Of a stretch of 64,000 bases of DNA, positions 13,601 to 25,156 are shown in pieces. The notes under the pieces are model-generated. The model ran no database searches, was not told the origin of the DNA, and saw nothing but the letters and a program-made list of their open reading frames with translations. The translations under genes were made by a program, and so were the position numbers. The DNA lies in NCBI GenBank assembly GCA_940671915.1, contig CALNVZ010000174.1, forward strand, positions 1,105,972 through 1,169,971, in the 5' to 3' direction. The DNA comes from Paracentrotus lividus. Taxonomy: Eukaryota; Echinodermata; Echinoidea; Camarodonta; Echinidae. Position 1 is the first letter of the stretch. The number at the start of each line of letters is the position of its first letter.

Positions 13601-16435
13601 ATGTGCCAATAAAACAACTGATAATTCAAAATTTACCACAGTTTCTTCTTTACACAGTTCAAAGCTGATATTGTGTGATTATGTTCAAATAAGGCACATA
13701 ACCAGAAATATACAAAGAAAAATATGAATGGGGGAAAGATGCCTTTTATATACATTGTACCTCAGTTACACAGACTAGAATTGAGATGATACTATCAAGA
13801 CACGTATTCTAAAGTGACATTTCTCATCAATGGTCAAGATTTTATTGTTTTCTAGAAGGTTCAGTGGTATGATTGGGGCTAGACATGTGCCAGGCAGTGC
13901 CATATGCAACTCAAATTTTGGAAGAAAAAAAAAAACGATAGGTGGTTGCCCAGATAACATTCTGTGATACTAGTATTAAGATTTTTAATTGATAATAGTA
14001 TGACATACTTGGAATTTTTTACATAATGATTATGCAAATGAAAGATTCTATATAACAAATTTTGGGGAAGTTGGGACCTGGGCCCGTATTCCATAAAAGC
14101 ATGAAATTTAAGCAATTTTGCTTATGTTTAAAATGCGCATTCCATAAATACGGCTTACTAAGAATTCTGTTAAAGCCTATTTTTGGCAGTGAAGTATAAA
14201 TTCTAAGATTTTTGCTAAGTCAAAATGCTTAAATGGATTGCGCCTTCAAATCGCACATAAAAAAAGAGAATTTTATCCTAACTTTAAGCCTTCTACCTAG
14301 TGGCTTAACTTTAATGTTGATTATATGGCAAGCTCATTTGAGACCACAAAAATTTACAAGAACGATATTAATAAAATTCAGAATTTTGCTTGATGCTTTC
14401 TGACCTCAGACAAAGTGCTTAAACGTGTTTGGTATAAAGGCTAAGAATTTTTTTTCCCTCGACAAAATCTTAGAAAAATACCTAGACTTAAGACAAATTG
14501 CGTAAGTATAGTTTATGGAATACGGGCCCTGGACTCTGCTGCATAAAACTAAGCATTATCGACAACTCTGTCATCATTGGTAAATACCATGGTAACAAAT
14601 TCCAAGATTCTTAGAAAGTTACAATCAATGATAAGTTTTGTTGCAACGGTACCTTGGTCTGCAGGGCAATTTGGCTATATATGCATATTTGCTCATAAAT
14701 ATGGAATGGGTTAAATATATCCATTCTGTATAGCTGATTTACGTATGGGTTTAGGATAAATGTATGATGTTTAAGGTCAATTTCCCTTCATGGTCATTAG
14801 CAAAGCCTGTGATTACTATGCTATTTTTTATTGCATTCAAATGATTCATGTTATGCTTATGATTATGTTCTGATTATTTTTTATTTATTTCATTCTATTT
14901 GAATTTAAAAATTGTATTGAATTTTGTGTTTAGTGTCTTGGTGCAAAACCTATTTGATTTGGCTTGATGTACCACATGTCCTTGTGCATGCTTGTCCTAA
15001 ATTTCCATTCCCTTTTCTTTAGTTTGCCCCTGCCCCCACCTTTCCATCAAAATATTAAAAAAAATTAGAGCATTAAAGGTTTTTTGCCCTTCTTCACGTT
15101 TGATCATACTGATAATTTATTTTTTTCCAATTGTCCTCTGTTTTTGTAGACAATGTTTGCTTAAAGCTCCCAAGCGCATTTTATCCCCTCAAGATTGCAT
15201 TCACTCAAACAAAATTGGTATTCCGAAATGATGTATCCGAAAGTGGAGAGCAACTTGTTTTTGACAGGACCCAAAGGGTTTCTAAATGGTAAAATATGGT
15301 TCACAGTGCATGGAAATTAAGAATAGCTGTCCCTGTAGTCTCCCTCCCATCAGCATTGTTTATTTTCACATCCCATTCAGTGTTTACAAATAACTTGTGA
15401 AAAGGTTGGAAAGGTCTAAGAAAATTCAAGGTCTTTATAAAGACAATTTTTTGTTTAGAAATGAATTTTGTGGAAATAATAAACTGATACTATAATAATA
15501 CTGTCCATTCCTTCCCCTTCCCAATCATTGTGGTACACACAAAAATGTTTAATCTAAACAAATCTTTGAAAAAATATTCTGGAAGAAATGAATTTGACTC
15601 CAAAAGTACTTCTTTACGAATAGAAAATTGATAGTGAGGTTATGGAGAAAATTTTTTATTTAACAATTTTTTTTTGTTTGTTGACAAAACAAAAGGTATT
15701 TCAGACTTCTTCACAGGCATCATTGCACTAGACACAAAATCATGAATATTCATCACTCCATATTTGCATATTGTATGAGAATGATTTCATCACGCACCAA
15801 TCACCTTGCACCCATTTTCTGTCTCTCCTCCCCCTCTCTCTCTCTCTATCTATCTGCCTGGAATAGGACTCTTCCAATTGGGTTTCCGGGGAAGTCAGGG
15901 TCAGCTACGCAACCACCAGCGTCACCACTCAGCTCACGCAACCACGGGCCACGTTCAGACCCAGCTTCTACAACGTGCCTTTCGTGTACCCTCCGGCGAT
16001 ATATTCAACATGGCAAACAATAATAACTCAGGCATGACCGCCATCGGTCTCGTCAAACTAGACTACGATGGTGGTGTTCCACCTTTAATTCGGCAAAGTA
16101 TGAATATGAGCTGTATCTCGTTGAGCGATTCATCGGACCTTGCTAGTGAACCGTCGCCGATTAAACACGCCAAGTCATTTAGCATGACCACATGCAAAGA
16201 CCTAAACGAAATTGTGAATGAAATCAGGAGAACGTTGGATCGTAGGCAACCTGATCTTGTTTATACGAATAATGAGAATATGTTTGAATTGCAACAGAAT
16301 GGAGTAGAAATGGAGATGGAGGTTTGTAGGGTGCCAGGTCTTGCTCTTAATGGACTCAAACTGCGTAAGATCGCTGGAGACGCTAGTCAGTACAAGGAAT
16401 TGTGTAGTGAGATACTTCAGACTATGAAGCTCTAG
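4410..16435 (+). CDS. SIK3: Salt-inducible kinase 3-like protein (partial gene, 8 exons)
   Basis: Join of 4410-4633, 5530-5775, 6198-6494, 6817-6990, 7647-7744, 8336-8711, 9414-10500 and 15867-16435, which gives 1022 residues to the stop. All junctions are GT-AG and all phases match. SIK kinases are cytoplasmic LKB1-activated Ser/Thr kinases of the AMPK-related group; they phosphorylate CRTC coactivators and class IIa HDACs and are silenced by PKA and 14-3-3. The order is: kinase C-lobe end (CEHLIKHMLILDANRR), UBA domain across exons 1-2, then three basophilic sites that match the SIK3 set: RRNTV (T codon 6285), RRASD (S codon 6886) and RRASD (S codon 8490). The block SDGEPDEEAIRRYL is SIK3-specific rather than SIK1/2. 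The tail is Gln/Pro/Ser-rich, and the last exon adds a KA1-like domain. The catalytic exons lie left of the window, beyond the DIRS-like insertion. Confidence 0.88.
4661..5065. mobile_element. PIF/Harbinger-type MITE
   Basis: About 40-bp terminal inverted repeats begin AGCCCGCCTCACACTGTGCG on the left and are complemented on the right, ending at 5065. The element is flanked on both sides by TAA (4658-4660 and 5066-5068), the 3-bp target typical of PIF/Harbinger elements. The 405-bp body has no coding capacity, so it is non-autonomous. It lies in the SIK3 intron after the exon ending 4633. Confidence 0.75.
5530..5775 (+). CDS. SIK3: SIK3 exon: second half of UBA domain
   Basis: Phase 0 at both ends; acceptor TTCTTGTAG and donor CAG|GTCAGT. 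It encodes SITNQSFDEHSAIYNLLLDK, the conserved second and third UBA helices (compare SLQNKSYNHFAAIYFLL in vertebrate SIK2), then a basic linker and an Ala-rich stretch. The correct frame has no internal ATG near the start, so ATG-based gene finding misplaces this exon. Confidence 0.88.
6198..6494 (+). CDS. SIK3: SIK3 exon: first 14-3-3/PKA-type site
   Basis: Phase 0 to phase 0, 99 codons. EALARYLQIRRNTVTALRAK corresponds to the SIK3 block around the PKA-targeted Thr of the RRHTV motif. Gly/Pro-rich linker follows. Acceptor CTTAG, donor AAG|GTTAGA. Confidence 0.85.
6817..6990 (+). CDS. SIK3: SIK3 exon: second 14-3-3/PKA-type site
   Basis: 58 codons, phase 0 at both ends. FGRRASDGGANMYLNIQQ is almost the SIK3 motif LGRRASDGGAN; its Ser (6886-6888) is the major PKA/14-3-3 site of the family. 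Acceptor TATAG, donor CAG|GTGTGT. Confidence 0.88.
7165..7378. mobile_element. 214-bp MITE with perfect 33-bp inverted ends
   Basis: 7165-7197 (GGGGGGTGTTTCACAAAGAG...) and 7346-7378 are exact complements over 33 bp. There is no coding capacity. It sits in a SIK3 intron; the target duplication is unclear because the flanks extend the G/C runs. The near-perfect ends suggest a young copy. Confidence 0.75.
7647..7744 (+). CDS. SIK3: SIK3 exon: acidic EEDENSDGEPDEEAI block
   Basis: 98 nt entering in phase 0 and leaving with two bases (AG) that are completed at 8336. SDGEPDEEAIRRYL matches SDGEPDQEAVQRYL of vertebrate SIK3, which is the best single argument for SIK3 rather than SIK1/2. Acceptor ATATAG, donor AG|GTATGG. 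Confidence 0.87.
8336..8711 (+). CDS. SIK3: SIK3 exon: third 14-3-3/PKA-type site
   Basis: Acceptor AACCACAG, donor ATG|GTAAAA. After the split Arg codon it reads YLNKGRCRHTIGP, then NARRASDGMPNLQYY, which corresponds to the RRFSDG site of SIK3, and SSLKQLHKECQQLQK, matching the SSIKQLQQECEQLQK coiled segment. Gln/His-rich sequence follows. Confidence 0.87.
8826..9305. mobile_element. 480-bp inverted-repeat element
   Basis: A perfect 20-bp inverted repeat AAATTGTTGACTTGGCATAA (8826-8845 versus 9286-9305) bounds an insertion in the SIK3 intron between 8711 and 9414. Just inside each end lies a GGGTCGG/TAGGG-type motif in direct orientation. The minus-strand open frame of about 120 codons inside starts within the repeat and has no recognisable domain. 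Confidence 0.7.
9414..10500 (+). CDS. SIK3: SIK3 exon: large Gln/Ser/Pro/His-rich tail
   Basis: 362 codons, entering phase 0 after TGTTTCAG. The sequence is low-complexity and probably disordered: LQQHLQRLQLQRQ near the start, acidic and Ser-rich in the middle, then Met/Gln/His-rich repeats such as QAMAYQQLHMMQQ. That composition is typical of SIK3 C-terminal tails. The exon ends AAG|GTAAAT, leaving one base that matches the phase of 15867. If the donor is not used, the frame runs only GK and stops at 10506-10508, giving a short isoform. Confidence 0.85.
10501..15866 (+). other. Last SIK3 intron or alternative 3' UTR
   Basis: About 5.4 kb of AT-rich DNA with no supported exon. It is an intron if the donor at 10501 is used, or a 3' UTR for the isoform that stops at 10508. 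An AATAAA lies at about 10578. One MITE lies at 14080-14529. The small open frames have no recognisable domain. Confidence 0.6.
14080..14529. mobile_element. 450-bp MITE with GGGCCCGTATTCCATAA ends
   Basis: Inverted ends GGGCCCGTATTCCATAAA (14080) and its complement ending at 14529. The inside has repeated TTAAGCAATTTTGCTTA-like short palindromes and no coding capacity. CCTGG or CTGG borders both ends and may be a target duplication. Confidence 0.7.
15867..16435 (+). CDS. SIK3: SIK3 terminal exon with KA1-like domain
   Basis: Acceptor GGAATAG; two bases complete the Gly codon begun at 10500, then 188 codons and TAG. The first 105 residues look disordered. The last 83 (from 16184) match the kinase-associated-1 fold of MARK kinases: EIVNEIRRTLDRR resembles the first helix, and MEVCRVPGLALNGLKLRKIA followed by YKELCSEILQTMKL matches the MARK ending EVCKLPRLSLNGVRFKRIS...IANELKL. 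KA1 domains bind acidic phospholipids and can auto-inhibit the kinase. Assignment to SIK3 rests on strand, phase and the lack of any other gene between; transcript proof is missing. Confidence 0.72.
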
Positions 16436-17880
16436 CAATGGCTTCTTTCTTTGATCTCATTTCAAAAGCACAAATGATGACAATGTTTGAAGTATTTATC
16501 ATGAGGGAACTACAAATTATTTATCTATCTGGTTGTGGGTAATGGAAATTAGTGTGAAGTTACATCAAGTCAAATTGTCCAGCTTCCCTGGGATATGATG
16601 TGATATGTTTTTAACCTCCCAGTAAAACAAAGACTTTTGAGGAGAAATCTCACCAAATGTAATGATTTTGCAGGAACTGTAACTTATTGAATATTGCTGG
16701 CTCTTGTCTTATTTTGACTATTCCTTCACACACATATAGATGTTTGTTTTAATCTCCATTAAAAGCCCTCAAGCTAAAGAGTGTTGACTTGCCCTTTGGC
16801 TTACATCACAATTTTTTTTTATCCTTTTAATGCTGTCATTGTCAATTATCCCCAAAAGATTTAATAATTGCATAATGTATTTGAACTAATTGGGGATATT
16901 TTATCATCATTGTGAAACAGAAGAAAATATATTTAGCATAATATTTCTAATTTTAGATATGGTAAATAATTAATGCCAAAGCTTATATCCGAGGAAGAAA
17001 TGAAACCTTCTGCTCTTGAAAGTGCATACAGGATAATCTTCCGTAACTGGTGTCACAAAGTGGGTTTTAACAGCGCAAGCATTGACTTGACCTACTGGCT
17101 GTTTCTAGCTAGAATTGATTACCTTTGTCAAATTGCTTGGATTACATTGTAAACCAAAAATTATGCACCAGCTTTTACAGGCATTAGTCATTTACATCTG
17201 TTCATGACTCTTTTTTTTTCCTTTTCTGTGCACTGTGTATTTCAATGAGGTGAGTTAACACAGTCATATATTTGGTGTATAATTGAATCATCTAAAGTAA
17301 AAATGAAAGGAAATTTATATGAAAACAGCTGATATTTGTGCAGAAAGCTTCCAGTGATGACTATATCACAACCATATTACAAAGTTGCTAGGTCAGTAAA
17401 AGATTATGCAAGGTGTACATTGTGGAACACTAGGTCAATTGCATTTCCTGATTTTCTTCCAGGTTTTTAGGAGTCTTTGATATTAAAAATATTTGTTAAA
17501 ACATTCAAAAGTGTCATCTGCTAGAAGCTACTTTAAAAAGGATTAAGTCCTATCAATTGATTACACGTCCTGACTCAAAACATGATATATTGTTACAAGA
17601 ATCAGTGAGAATAATTCTTGACTACGTAAACAATTTCCTTTAGGAAATGTAATATGTTAAACATTATCGTTGCAGTATTACCATGTATTCCTTTTATTTC
17701 TTTTTTTCTACTGTAAGCCTCAAACAGAAAAAGTTTATTCATTATTTATTTATTTGAATAGGTAAAAATAATGAAATATTAGGTAAAAGTTAAGTCTTTA
17801 ATCACTGTAAACATACCTTCATTTGAATTGGCCGTCAAGACTGCAGGTTTGTCACATCTTAACCCCCTTGCCCTTAAAGC
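16436..17880 (+). other. SIK3 3' UTR / downstream flank
   Basis: AT-rich sequence after the stop codon, with no supported gene. It probably holds the 3' UTR; I could not fix one poly(A) site. Confidence 0.4.
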
Positions 17881-18306
17881 CAGGCTCACACCTTTGTAGC
17901 TGTGTTCAGCTACGTTAGCCGAAAACAAGCAAATACATCCAACAGCAATCAAATATTTGGTACCACACACATTGTTGCATATGGAGCTTGATTAAAAAAA
18001 AGAGACAAAAACTTTTTTTTTTTAAATGACTGCCTATGTTTGCTTGTATTTTACCTTGCTTTAGCTCGCTTTTGCTAGTACCAGTACGATTTGGTACGAA
18101 GTTGGCTCGTCTCACCTCGATTTATTGTGCATTCACTCGCTAAATGTAGGTCAAGTCATGTTGACCTTTGTTGCGTTCACTTGCATCTACCTATTTACCT
18201 TGTTCTAGCTCTTTTCATTACGCTGTGTTACCTTTCACTGTGTTTGTCTGCATTCGGGCAATCTGCAGCTGAACGCAAGCTATAAACGCAAACGTGTGAG
18301 CCCGAC
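17881..18306. mobile_element. ~425-bp inverted-repeat element (GGCTCACAC ends)
   Basis: The left end reads CCAGGCTCACACCTTTG and the right end is its imperfect complement (CAAACGTGTGAGCCCG). Inside, GTAGCTGTGTTCAGCTACG is echoed by GCAGCTGAACGCAAGC. There is no coding capacity. The ends resemble the PIF/Harbinger-type MITE at 4661, but the 3-bp target is imperfect here. Confidence 0.6.
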
Positions 18307-20479
18307 TTACAAGATATCTGAATCTGCCATTTCCTTGAATTATTACCTGCATACCATGTAGGGATTGCATCAAAATTATCACCTCACAAGATTTTGATGA
18401 ATGTCACACACCGATCAGGATCCTGTAGGGTCCTGCTGGGTGATAATTATGATGCAACACCTAAAGCTATGTTAACAAAAGATGACGGGTGCCTGCTTGA
18501 TGATCAGGCTGCTTGTTTTTTCGCCAATTTTAACTGGTCACCCAAAATATGCTTGATGCTTGGGCCATGAGTGCCCTGGCACCGACCTAATTAAGCTGTC
18601 ACTGATCAGCAACTTTTAAAAAAAGAAGAAGCGGTCAGAGCATATTCTGCCGATTGGTCGCCTCCTAGAGATGTATTGGTCATTGCTTGGAGAGCTAAAA
18701 CATATCAGCTTCTGGGTGGCGCGTGCTTGTTTTCTGCACCCTCTGGCTTCATAAATCACGCAAGGTTCGGCCACCCATAATTGAACCAATTTGTGACAGA
18801 GTAAATGCCCTCTTGTACCTGATGTTATTGTAATTGTTGGTAAAAGCACTTTTATTATAAAACCTTGCGTATCTAATCATGAAAAGTAATTCATGGTGTA
18901 AGTTTGTAGATGATTTAAAGAGTATTTTATGAAACACCTTGATACAGAAACCATTTGTGTTAGTGATTATATCTATATATTTATGTGTGAGAATCATTGG
19001 TAGGCTTGCATGCTTTATATATAATGTAAATTATTACCTTATATTTCAATAACAGGGTTAGCGGCATGCCATCTCATAAATCTTTTACTATAAAAAGGGT
19101 AAATTGTTGGTAAAGGCAGAGAGGGTTAAAACACAGAATGGGTTGGATGAGAACCAAATCTGTTCATCAGAATCTTATTTATATTGTCAAGTGATTGTAT
19201 AGACGCTATGTATTTGTTTCTGTAAACTATTGTTTATTTGTAACTCTAGTTAATACACAGTAGTGGTTAAGGTTACAGGGCTCAATCAACTATTTTCGTC
19301 TGAGTTAGTTGGTATTTCTCTTAAAGTATACGAGGAATTGCAACTGCCCTACTTGCTGTCCGATTCTGAAGTTTTTATTTTAATCATGAAATTAATCATA
19401 AATTGTCCCCCGCACTTCATAATCAAGTAAAAGTAACATAGAGGAATTAAATTGTCATGAGTGCATTGTGGGAGCAACTGTGGGCCTTAAAATCAAAATG
19501 TAAGATATAGAGGGCTCAGTCTAACCTTTATACAGCCAACAATTTGACCCATTCTACAACCATCACCATCACTGTGTGTTAACTCAACATGTTCAATTTG
19601 CCATAATATTACCATTTACATATAGCTGCATTTGTAGACCGCAATCTTTTCACAATCCAATCAGAAATTGATATGTGAATTTCCTGGCATGTAGTAATTT
19701 GACAGGATTGAAAAAATATCTAGGCAGCTGAATAGTTTTCATTACTATAATTGAAGAATATATTATATCCACATCAAATATGCAAATTTTGATAAAAGGG
19801 TGGGGCCTAAGGTTTAGGGTAATCCTTCTTAAATGAGCTAGATTTTTAGGACATTGTATCCAGTGTCCTTTTTTCCTTTATTGGCTTATGGAGAATCACC
19901 CTTTCTGTGAATTCAGCAGAAAATCCAGCCTCTAAACATCATTGCTTTACTTTTGTGCAGACTGAATCCAACTTCTACAATTATGTTTGTTGCTGATTTG
20001 GTAATGAAAGTAAAACCGGTTTTAAAAACTAATATAAACATCAATTATTATTATCATTATGATTACGTTATAGATCTCTTGCTGCAAGATAATTATTTAA
20101 TTGAATTATCATATTTTACAGTGACTTCTGAGGGGATTTTCCTTCATTTTGATCAGGCAAATCCATGATGTTTCATTCACCTTTATAGCTTGTTTGTTTG
20201 AGGATTAGGTAATTCGTTTTTAATGTCTCCTTGTAAAGAAAGAAAAAAAAAAGATTTTTTTTTTTTTTTCTTCAACTGATCAGTTCAATTACTGGTGTAT
20301 TTTTGACATGACACTGCATATATGTTTCTCTCTGTTTTCCATTCCCCTTTCTATATCTGTCTATGATGTTTCACTGTGTAAGATGCATGTACCATTGTTT
20401 GTATGCAATGCTTGTCTTCAGTATGTATGCATTATTCTCTGTTTGCATGACATGTGAAATGTCTTTAGCTGCATGGTTC
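18307..20479. other. Intergenic AT-rich DNA, no gene seen
   Basis: No open frame with recognisable protein features on either strand. Contains short homopolymer runs near 20246 and 20258. Confidence 0.5.
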
Positions 20480-20935
20480 TTTATACTGACAGGTTTAAAG
20501 TTTTCTCACTCAGGAATGTCCCCATCCAATCTTCTATATCCTACACTACTCTCACTTTCTCTGTGTTCTGGTTTCTCTCTCTCTCTCCCTCAGGTTATGT
20601 CCGTGTCCATAGCTCTTATCTTCTTGGTCCTTTTTTTCTCTGTCTTTGTCTCATTATCTTTTTCAACACTCATTTCTCCCTCTTTCATGATCTTATACTT
20701 TCAGTCTATTTCTTACTTTCTCCCTCACACATGTTTCCTCTCAAACAATTATCATTAATGCACTTATTTTCTTTCTGTATAGATATTTCCACTTTCTCCC
20801 TTCTCTTCCTTTTCCCTTTCTTCTTTGTTATTTCTCTATAGTCCTTTGTATACTTCCTCCTCTCTTTCTATATATATCTCTCTCTCTTTCTGTCTCTGTC
20901 TTTCCATTACAATTTTACCCTTTTTTTCCAGATGT
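20480..20935. repeat. Pyrimidine-rich (CT) tract
   Basis: A plus-strand stretch dominated by TCTCT, TTTCTC and CTTTC runs. The open frames here translate to Phe/Ser/Leu-rich low complexity and are by-products of the composition, not genes. Confidence 0.7.
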
Positions 20936-23900
20936 GCTCTACAATGACGTGATTCAGCATGTTACTGCTCTTATGCCGCAATCACATTTCCCCTATGGTT
21001 CCCGCGCAGCAAGTTGAAAACAACTGTTTTATGTATTTTTGTACGTAAAAATATAATTAAACGGCTGTTTTGGACTTGCCGTACGGCCACAGTAAGGGGA
21101 ACTTGACGGCACCATAAACCTTACAACATTATGCCGTGCGAAGCGTATTTAGCAGAGATTTCTATGTAGCAAACTCATTGGTCCCATACTAAACTTATTA
21201 TTCTGATGTGCAGTTAAGTGTTTAGAGGATAGGATAAGTGTATGTGACTGTTACATAAGCTAACATTTGTGCCTCATTACATCACTCATACTGATACCTG
21301 ACCAAATATAATGTTAGATAATACCAGATGGAAAGTGATCAGTAAGGTCGATCGGCTGTACGACTGAACCCTCTAACTTTGCATCAACACAGGGCATCCT
21401 GTGCAATCAAAACTGATTCTTGCTACTCTTACACATTTGAGATCATCCGCAATGCAGTTATGATTTGCAGTGATTGATAAAGGAGAAAATTTGATGAGTG
21501 TTTTGTCCAATTATTCTTCCAAACAAATCTGACACTGCCCACTCTGAAGTCCGATGAGTGTGCTGCTTGGAGCATGCATGTGTTCAACTGTTCAAACTTT
21601 TTTTTATTTAATATCAATTATTTGAAGTAGCGTTCATGAATGTTATTAGGCATGGTATTATTTGTCACCCTCCACTTAGGTAGGGTATGCCTACTTGAAA
21701 TGCTTGTGGGATGTACAGTACATGTACATTGTACCTATTTCAAGAGAAACAAACTACATAATTGAGAAAACACATAATGGAAGCATTCACACTGCCACAG
21801 ATATTATTTAATATAAAAATACATTTATAATCTATTCTAGACAATTTCAAAATCCTATACAATCTAATATATCTACATGAAATGTATTTTTTTTAAATAT
21901 AAAATTAATTCATTTCATCCACATTTAAATCTTACTTTCATTTCTGATGAGTCAAGTGATGTTACCTTTTTGCTTTATTGTCTTTTCTCTCTCTTGGTCT
22001 TCTTGTTTCTTTCACCTGATCTCCCCAACCCCCCCCCCCTCCTCTCTCTTTCTCTCTTCATCCCTCCCCCTTTCTACCTATTTACCACTCTCTGTGTATT
22101 GAAGTAAACTATACAAGGACTATCAAAAAATATTGCCACAGAAGCTATTGGTTGTATCTACATTATATCTAATCACTTACCATTATGTGAATTTGTAGTT
22201 TATTTTGACATTGGTTTGTGAACTGCTAGTTTGATCTTCACACAAAATCTATCTTTATATCACAAGGTGGTTTTGAAAATGGTCTTATGATTAAGTCCTG
22301 ATGTAAAGCAACTACATGTATATCATTTATGATGTTGGGAGATGAATTGGATTTGTATATATAAATAGCTCTATATTTGTGACCATGATATAATGCTAAT
22401 TTAAAATGAGATAAATTATGTGTAGTGATGTTTGAATAAATGTGGGGGCACATGTGTCCCTCCTATGATATTTTGTGGAACCAAATACAACAGCTATTTT
22501 GCCATTTTATTTATATTTCTCTGCACAACAAACTGGTTCTCACACAAATTTGATTCTTGCACTCTCAAATTAAGACATATTTGTATTGGGTATGAAATGA
22601 GATTATAGCAGGGGTTTAGTGTGTGGATATCTGATGAAAATAATGAATGATTACTAAAGGTTGAAGGGGGGTGGGGGGGGGGGCGGGGGAGGGGGTAGTG
22701 TTACAAGCTATATTGTTTCAGAAATCTCTTTGTAAGTTACGCACAACTTCTCAAACAACTTGAATATGGAGAGCCAAGTGGGATGCTCATATTTCAGTTC
22801 AGTTCAGTTCAGTTTATTTTCCAACTTCAGCAAACATACAATTGTATAACAAAGATTTCAAATACATAATAAAACATTCATGATGAACAATGGTTCTTAC
22901 AATGCATGTCCATGTCCATTCATAATCATATAAGGTTAAGTGAAATATGCAGATGTACCTTAACCTTATTGTCATTAGCAAATATTCTTATTGTCAAAAA
23001 GACTTTTTTTCCCAATTTAATTGGGATTATGGGAAATACAGATGACCTTCACCAAGAATTCAATTGATCCCATTTGGCTCATTATTTGTAAAGTTGTGTG
23101 TAACTTATGAACAGCTTAGTAAGTAAACCCCTGGCTCTCAACTCATGATGTATCCTAGTAGGTAATACATGTTTAAATGTTCTTAAATGCTCTGTTTTAT
23201 GTTTCACGATGTCCATACACTTTGTGTTCAAATTTACAACATGAGTGGCATATTGATGATTATTTATTATGCATGTACATGTAGCCTATCTAATGGTGTT
23301 GTTTTCTTTCAAATATCTGTATGGTAACTACCGTATAAGCTGTCATTTCATGAGGGTTCTGTGAATTTTGAGAGTCGGAGAATGAACACAAATTAAAAAA
23401 AAATCACACAACCTTTTTCTTTTGTTAAGTTTTTGTTCGTGCCTAGAGATTCTAATGTTGGGAACTCAAGTTATGCAGAAGTCGTTAAAGACGAAAGCTT
23501 ATCCATCAATAATTTCGCACTGATGCTCTTCCATATTGTAAATTTTAATATCAGAGTTGAGCTTCTTTTATTGTGTCATTGGCAAGACCTGAAAAGTATC
23601 AAATGAATTAAGCAGGAATTTCAAATTTGTCTCATACCCTCAAAAGGGTAAACTTTTTTCATTGGAAGTTATAAACAGTGTGTACATGATTATATATCAA
23701 TGGGTACTTCAAGTTACCAAAGATTGGAATATAAATTTGATAGTTATAAAAATAAGTTTAATGTCATTAATTTTAATTTACTATTGTACTATTGAAATGC
23801 TTGAAACATGATTTTTATCAACTGCCTACCAATTCATCATGAAATTAGATGAACCTTTATATCATTATGTCTATACTGCACTTAAGCATTTTTCTGCCAA

Positions 23901-24480
23901 TGTCAGGGTCACTATTTCTCAAACCCTTTTCTCTGTCCTATTGTCTTGTAATGTGGTTTCCCCCTCTCCCTTTCTCGATGGTTCTGAAGCTCTTATTTTA
24001 ATTGTTTGTTTGTTTTTTTGTGTTTATAATACATACCTTATCCCCTATTTTCCCAATCACACTGATCAAACCGAACAAAAATATGACGTTATCCTGAATG
24101 ACCACGTTAAATTAAATACCAGTGTGTTTGGTAATGTGTTTGGGATATTGGACCAATTCGCAGCATATTTGTATTCATGCTTCCTGTAATATAGGTATTT
24201 TGCTAGTGATATCGATTAACTCGCTTTTGACACCAAACTGATGAAGGCAACTCCGAAACCAATATTAATGTTACTTTTCTCTTTACATACAGTATAATCA
24301 TGGATAGGATATTAATGTATTGTATTGTATTGTAATGTATCGTTCTTGAAATCCCAGATTCACATAAAAGGTTTTCATTTAAACCAGTATCTATAGCATG
24401 TTTATGATAACCACCTAAGACTGCAGTAAGTATATATTGTCCTTTCATAGGACTGGATACACTGATATTGTGACTATGGT
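20936..24480. other. Intergenic DNA with simple repeats
   Basis: No gene supported. Contains a CT-rich tract (about 21990-22075), a long G-rich run (22664-22697) and a short TTCAG array (about 22794-22815). The 116-codon frame at 23839 has no domain, no splice context and no homologue I recognise. Confidence 0.5.
22664..22697 (+). repeat. G-rich tract, potential G-quadruplex
   Basis: Several runs of five or more G separated by single T, C or A bases. It satisfies the G3+N1-7 quadruplex pattern. Confidence 0.6.
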
Positions 24481-24484
24481 TTAA

Positions 24485-24751
24485 CCCTTTAGCACCTAAA
24501 CAGCCCGAGACCACCCGACAGCTTACTCACTAAACCGCCCGAATCCACCCGTTTTATGCACGCTATAAACATGATAATATAAAAAAATATATGATCAAAC
24601 ATGTTCATACTAGTTGTGCATTTCCCATTGAATATGTGCTGTCCGATTATGCACAAAAAGTATGTTTTACAAGTATTTCTCATTGAAACACCCTGCTACA
24701 AACAGAGGGAGTAAGCTGACACTTTTCATGCAGTCTCTAGGTGCTAAAGGG
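24485..24751. mobile_element. TTAA-target MITE (piggyBac-like)
   Basis: Inverted ends CCCTTTAGCACCTA... (24485) and ...TAGGTGCTAAAGGG (24751), each bordered by TTAA (24481-24484, 24752-24755). A TTAA target plus termini starting CCC is the piggyBac pattern. 267 bp, non-coding. Confidence 0.75.
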
Positions 24752-24961
24752 TTAAGATTCATCTTTCCTATGAATTTGGCACATTGTCATTTTTTTATTG
24801 TTGTGGTGGACAGATTCGGTTGTACTGGGTTGCAAGGGTAGAATATTTGATTTGTTTAAATGAAATATTGCCCCATTAATTTCCCTAAAGGTTTGCAGTA
24901 TTTCTGTTTACTACTGTTGCACTGGTTTTATGGATTGTGATTTGCAAGTCTGTTTCTTATC

Positions 24962-25156
24962 TAATACGGCAGTCACATGTACATGACGCAAGGCCAGCGC
25001 ACTGAAATATAACCTTAAAATTGCAGACAACACGCACTCACAGGATGCACATTGTTGGGTAAGTGCTCGACGAATGAGTAACGCACACCTAGCGCAAAAC
25101 AATTTTTTTTTTTTTACTGCGCATAGGCCATGCGTCGTATATGTGACTGCCATTAT
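24962..25156. mobile_element. 195-bp MITE (GGCAGTCACAT ends)
   Basis: Left end TAATACGGCAGTCACATGTA and right end TATGTGACTGCCATTA are complements with few mismatches; the inverted similarity continues inward as GACGCAAGGCC / GGCCATGCGTC. Non-coding. Confidence 0.65.

Noticed and set aside
15867..16435. KA1 exon as the end of a separate MARK gene
   Set aside because: No MARK kinase or UBA exon lies between it and SIK3, and strand and phase fit the SIK3 donor at 10500. Kept as an alternative only.
20363..20841. Two overlapping hydrophobic open frames that look like membrane proteins
   Set aside because: They are translations of a CT-rich tract; Phe/Ser/Leu richness follows from the composition.
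20970..21140. Possible MITE with GGGGAA/TTCCCC ends
   Set aside because: The inverted similarity is short and patchy, and no target duplication is visible.
23839..24189. 116-codon open frame in the intergenic region
   Set aside because: No domain, signal or splice context; average for AT-rich DNA of this length.
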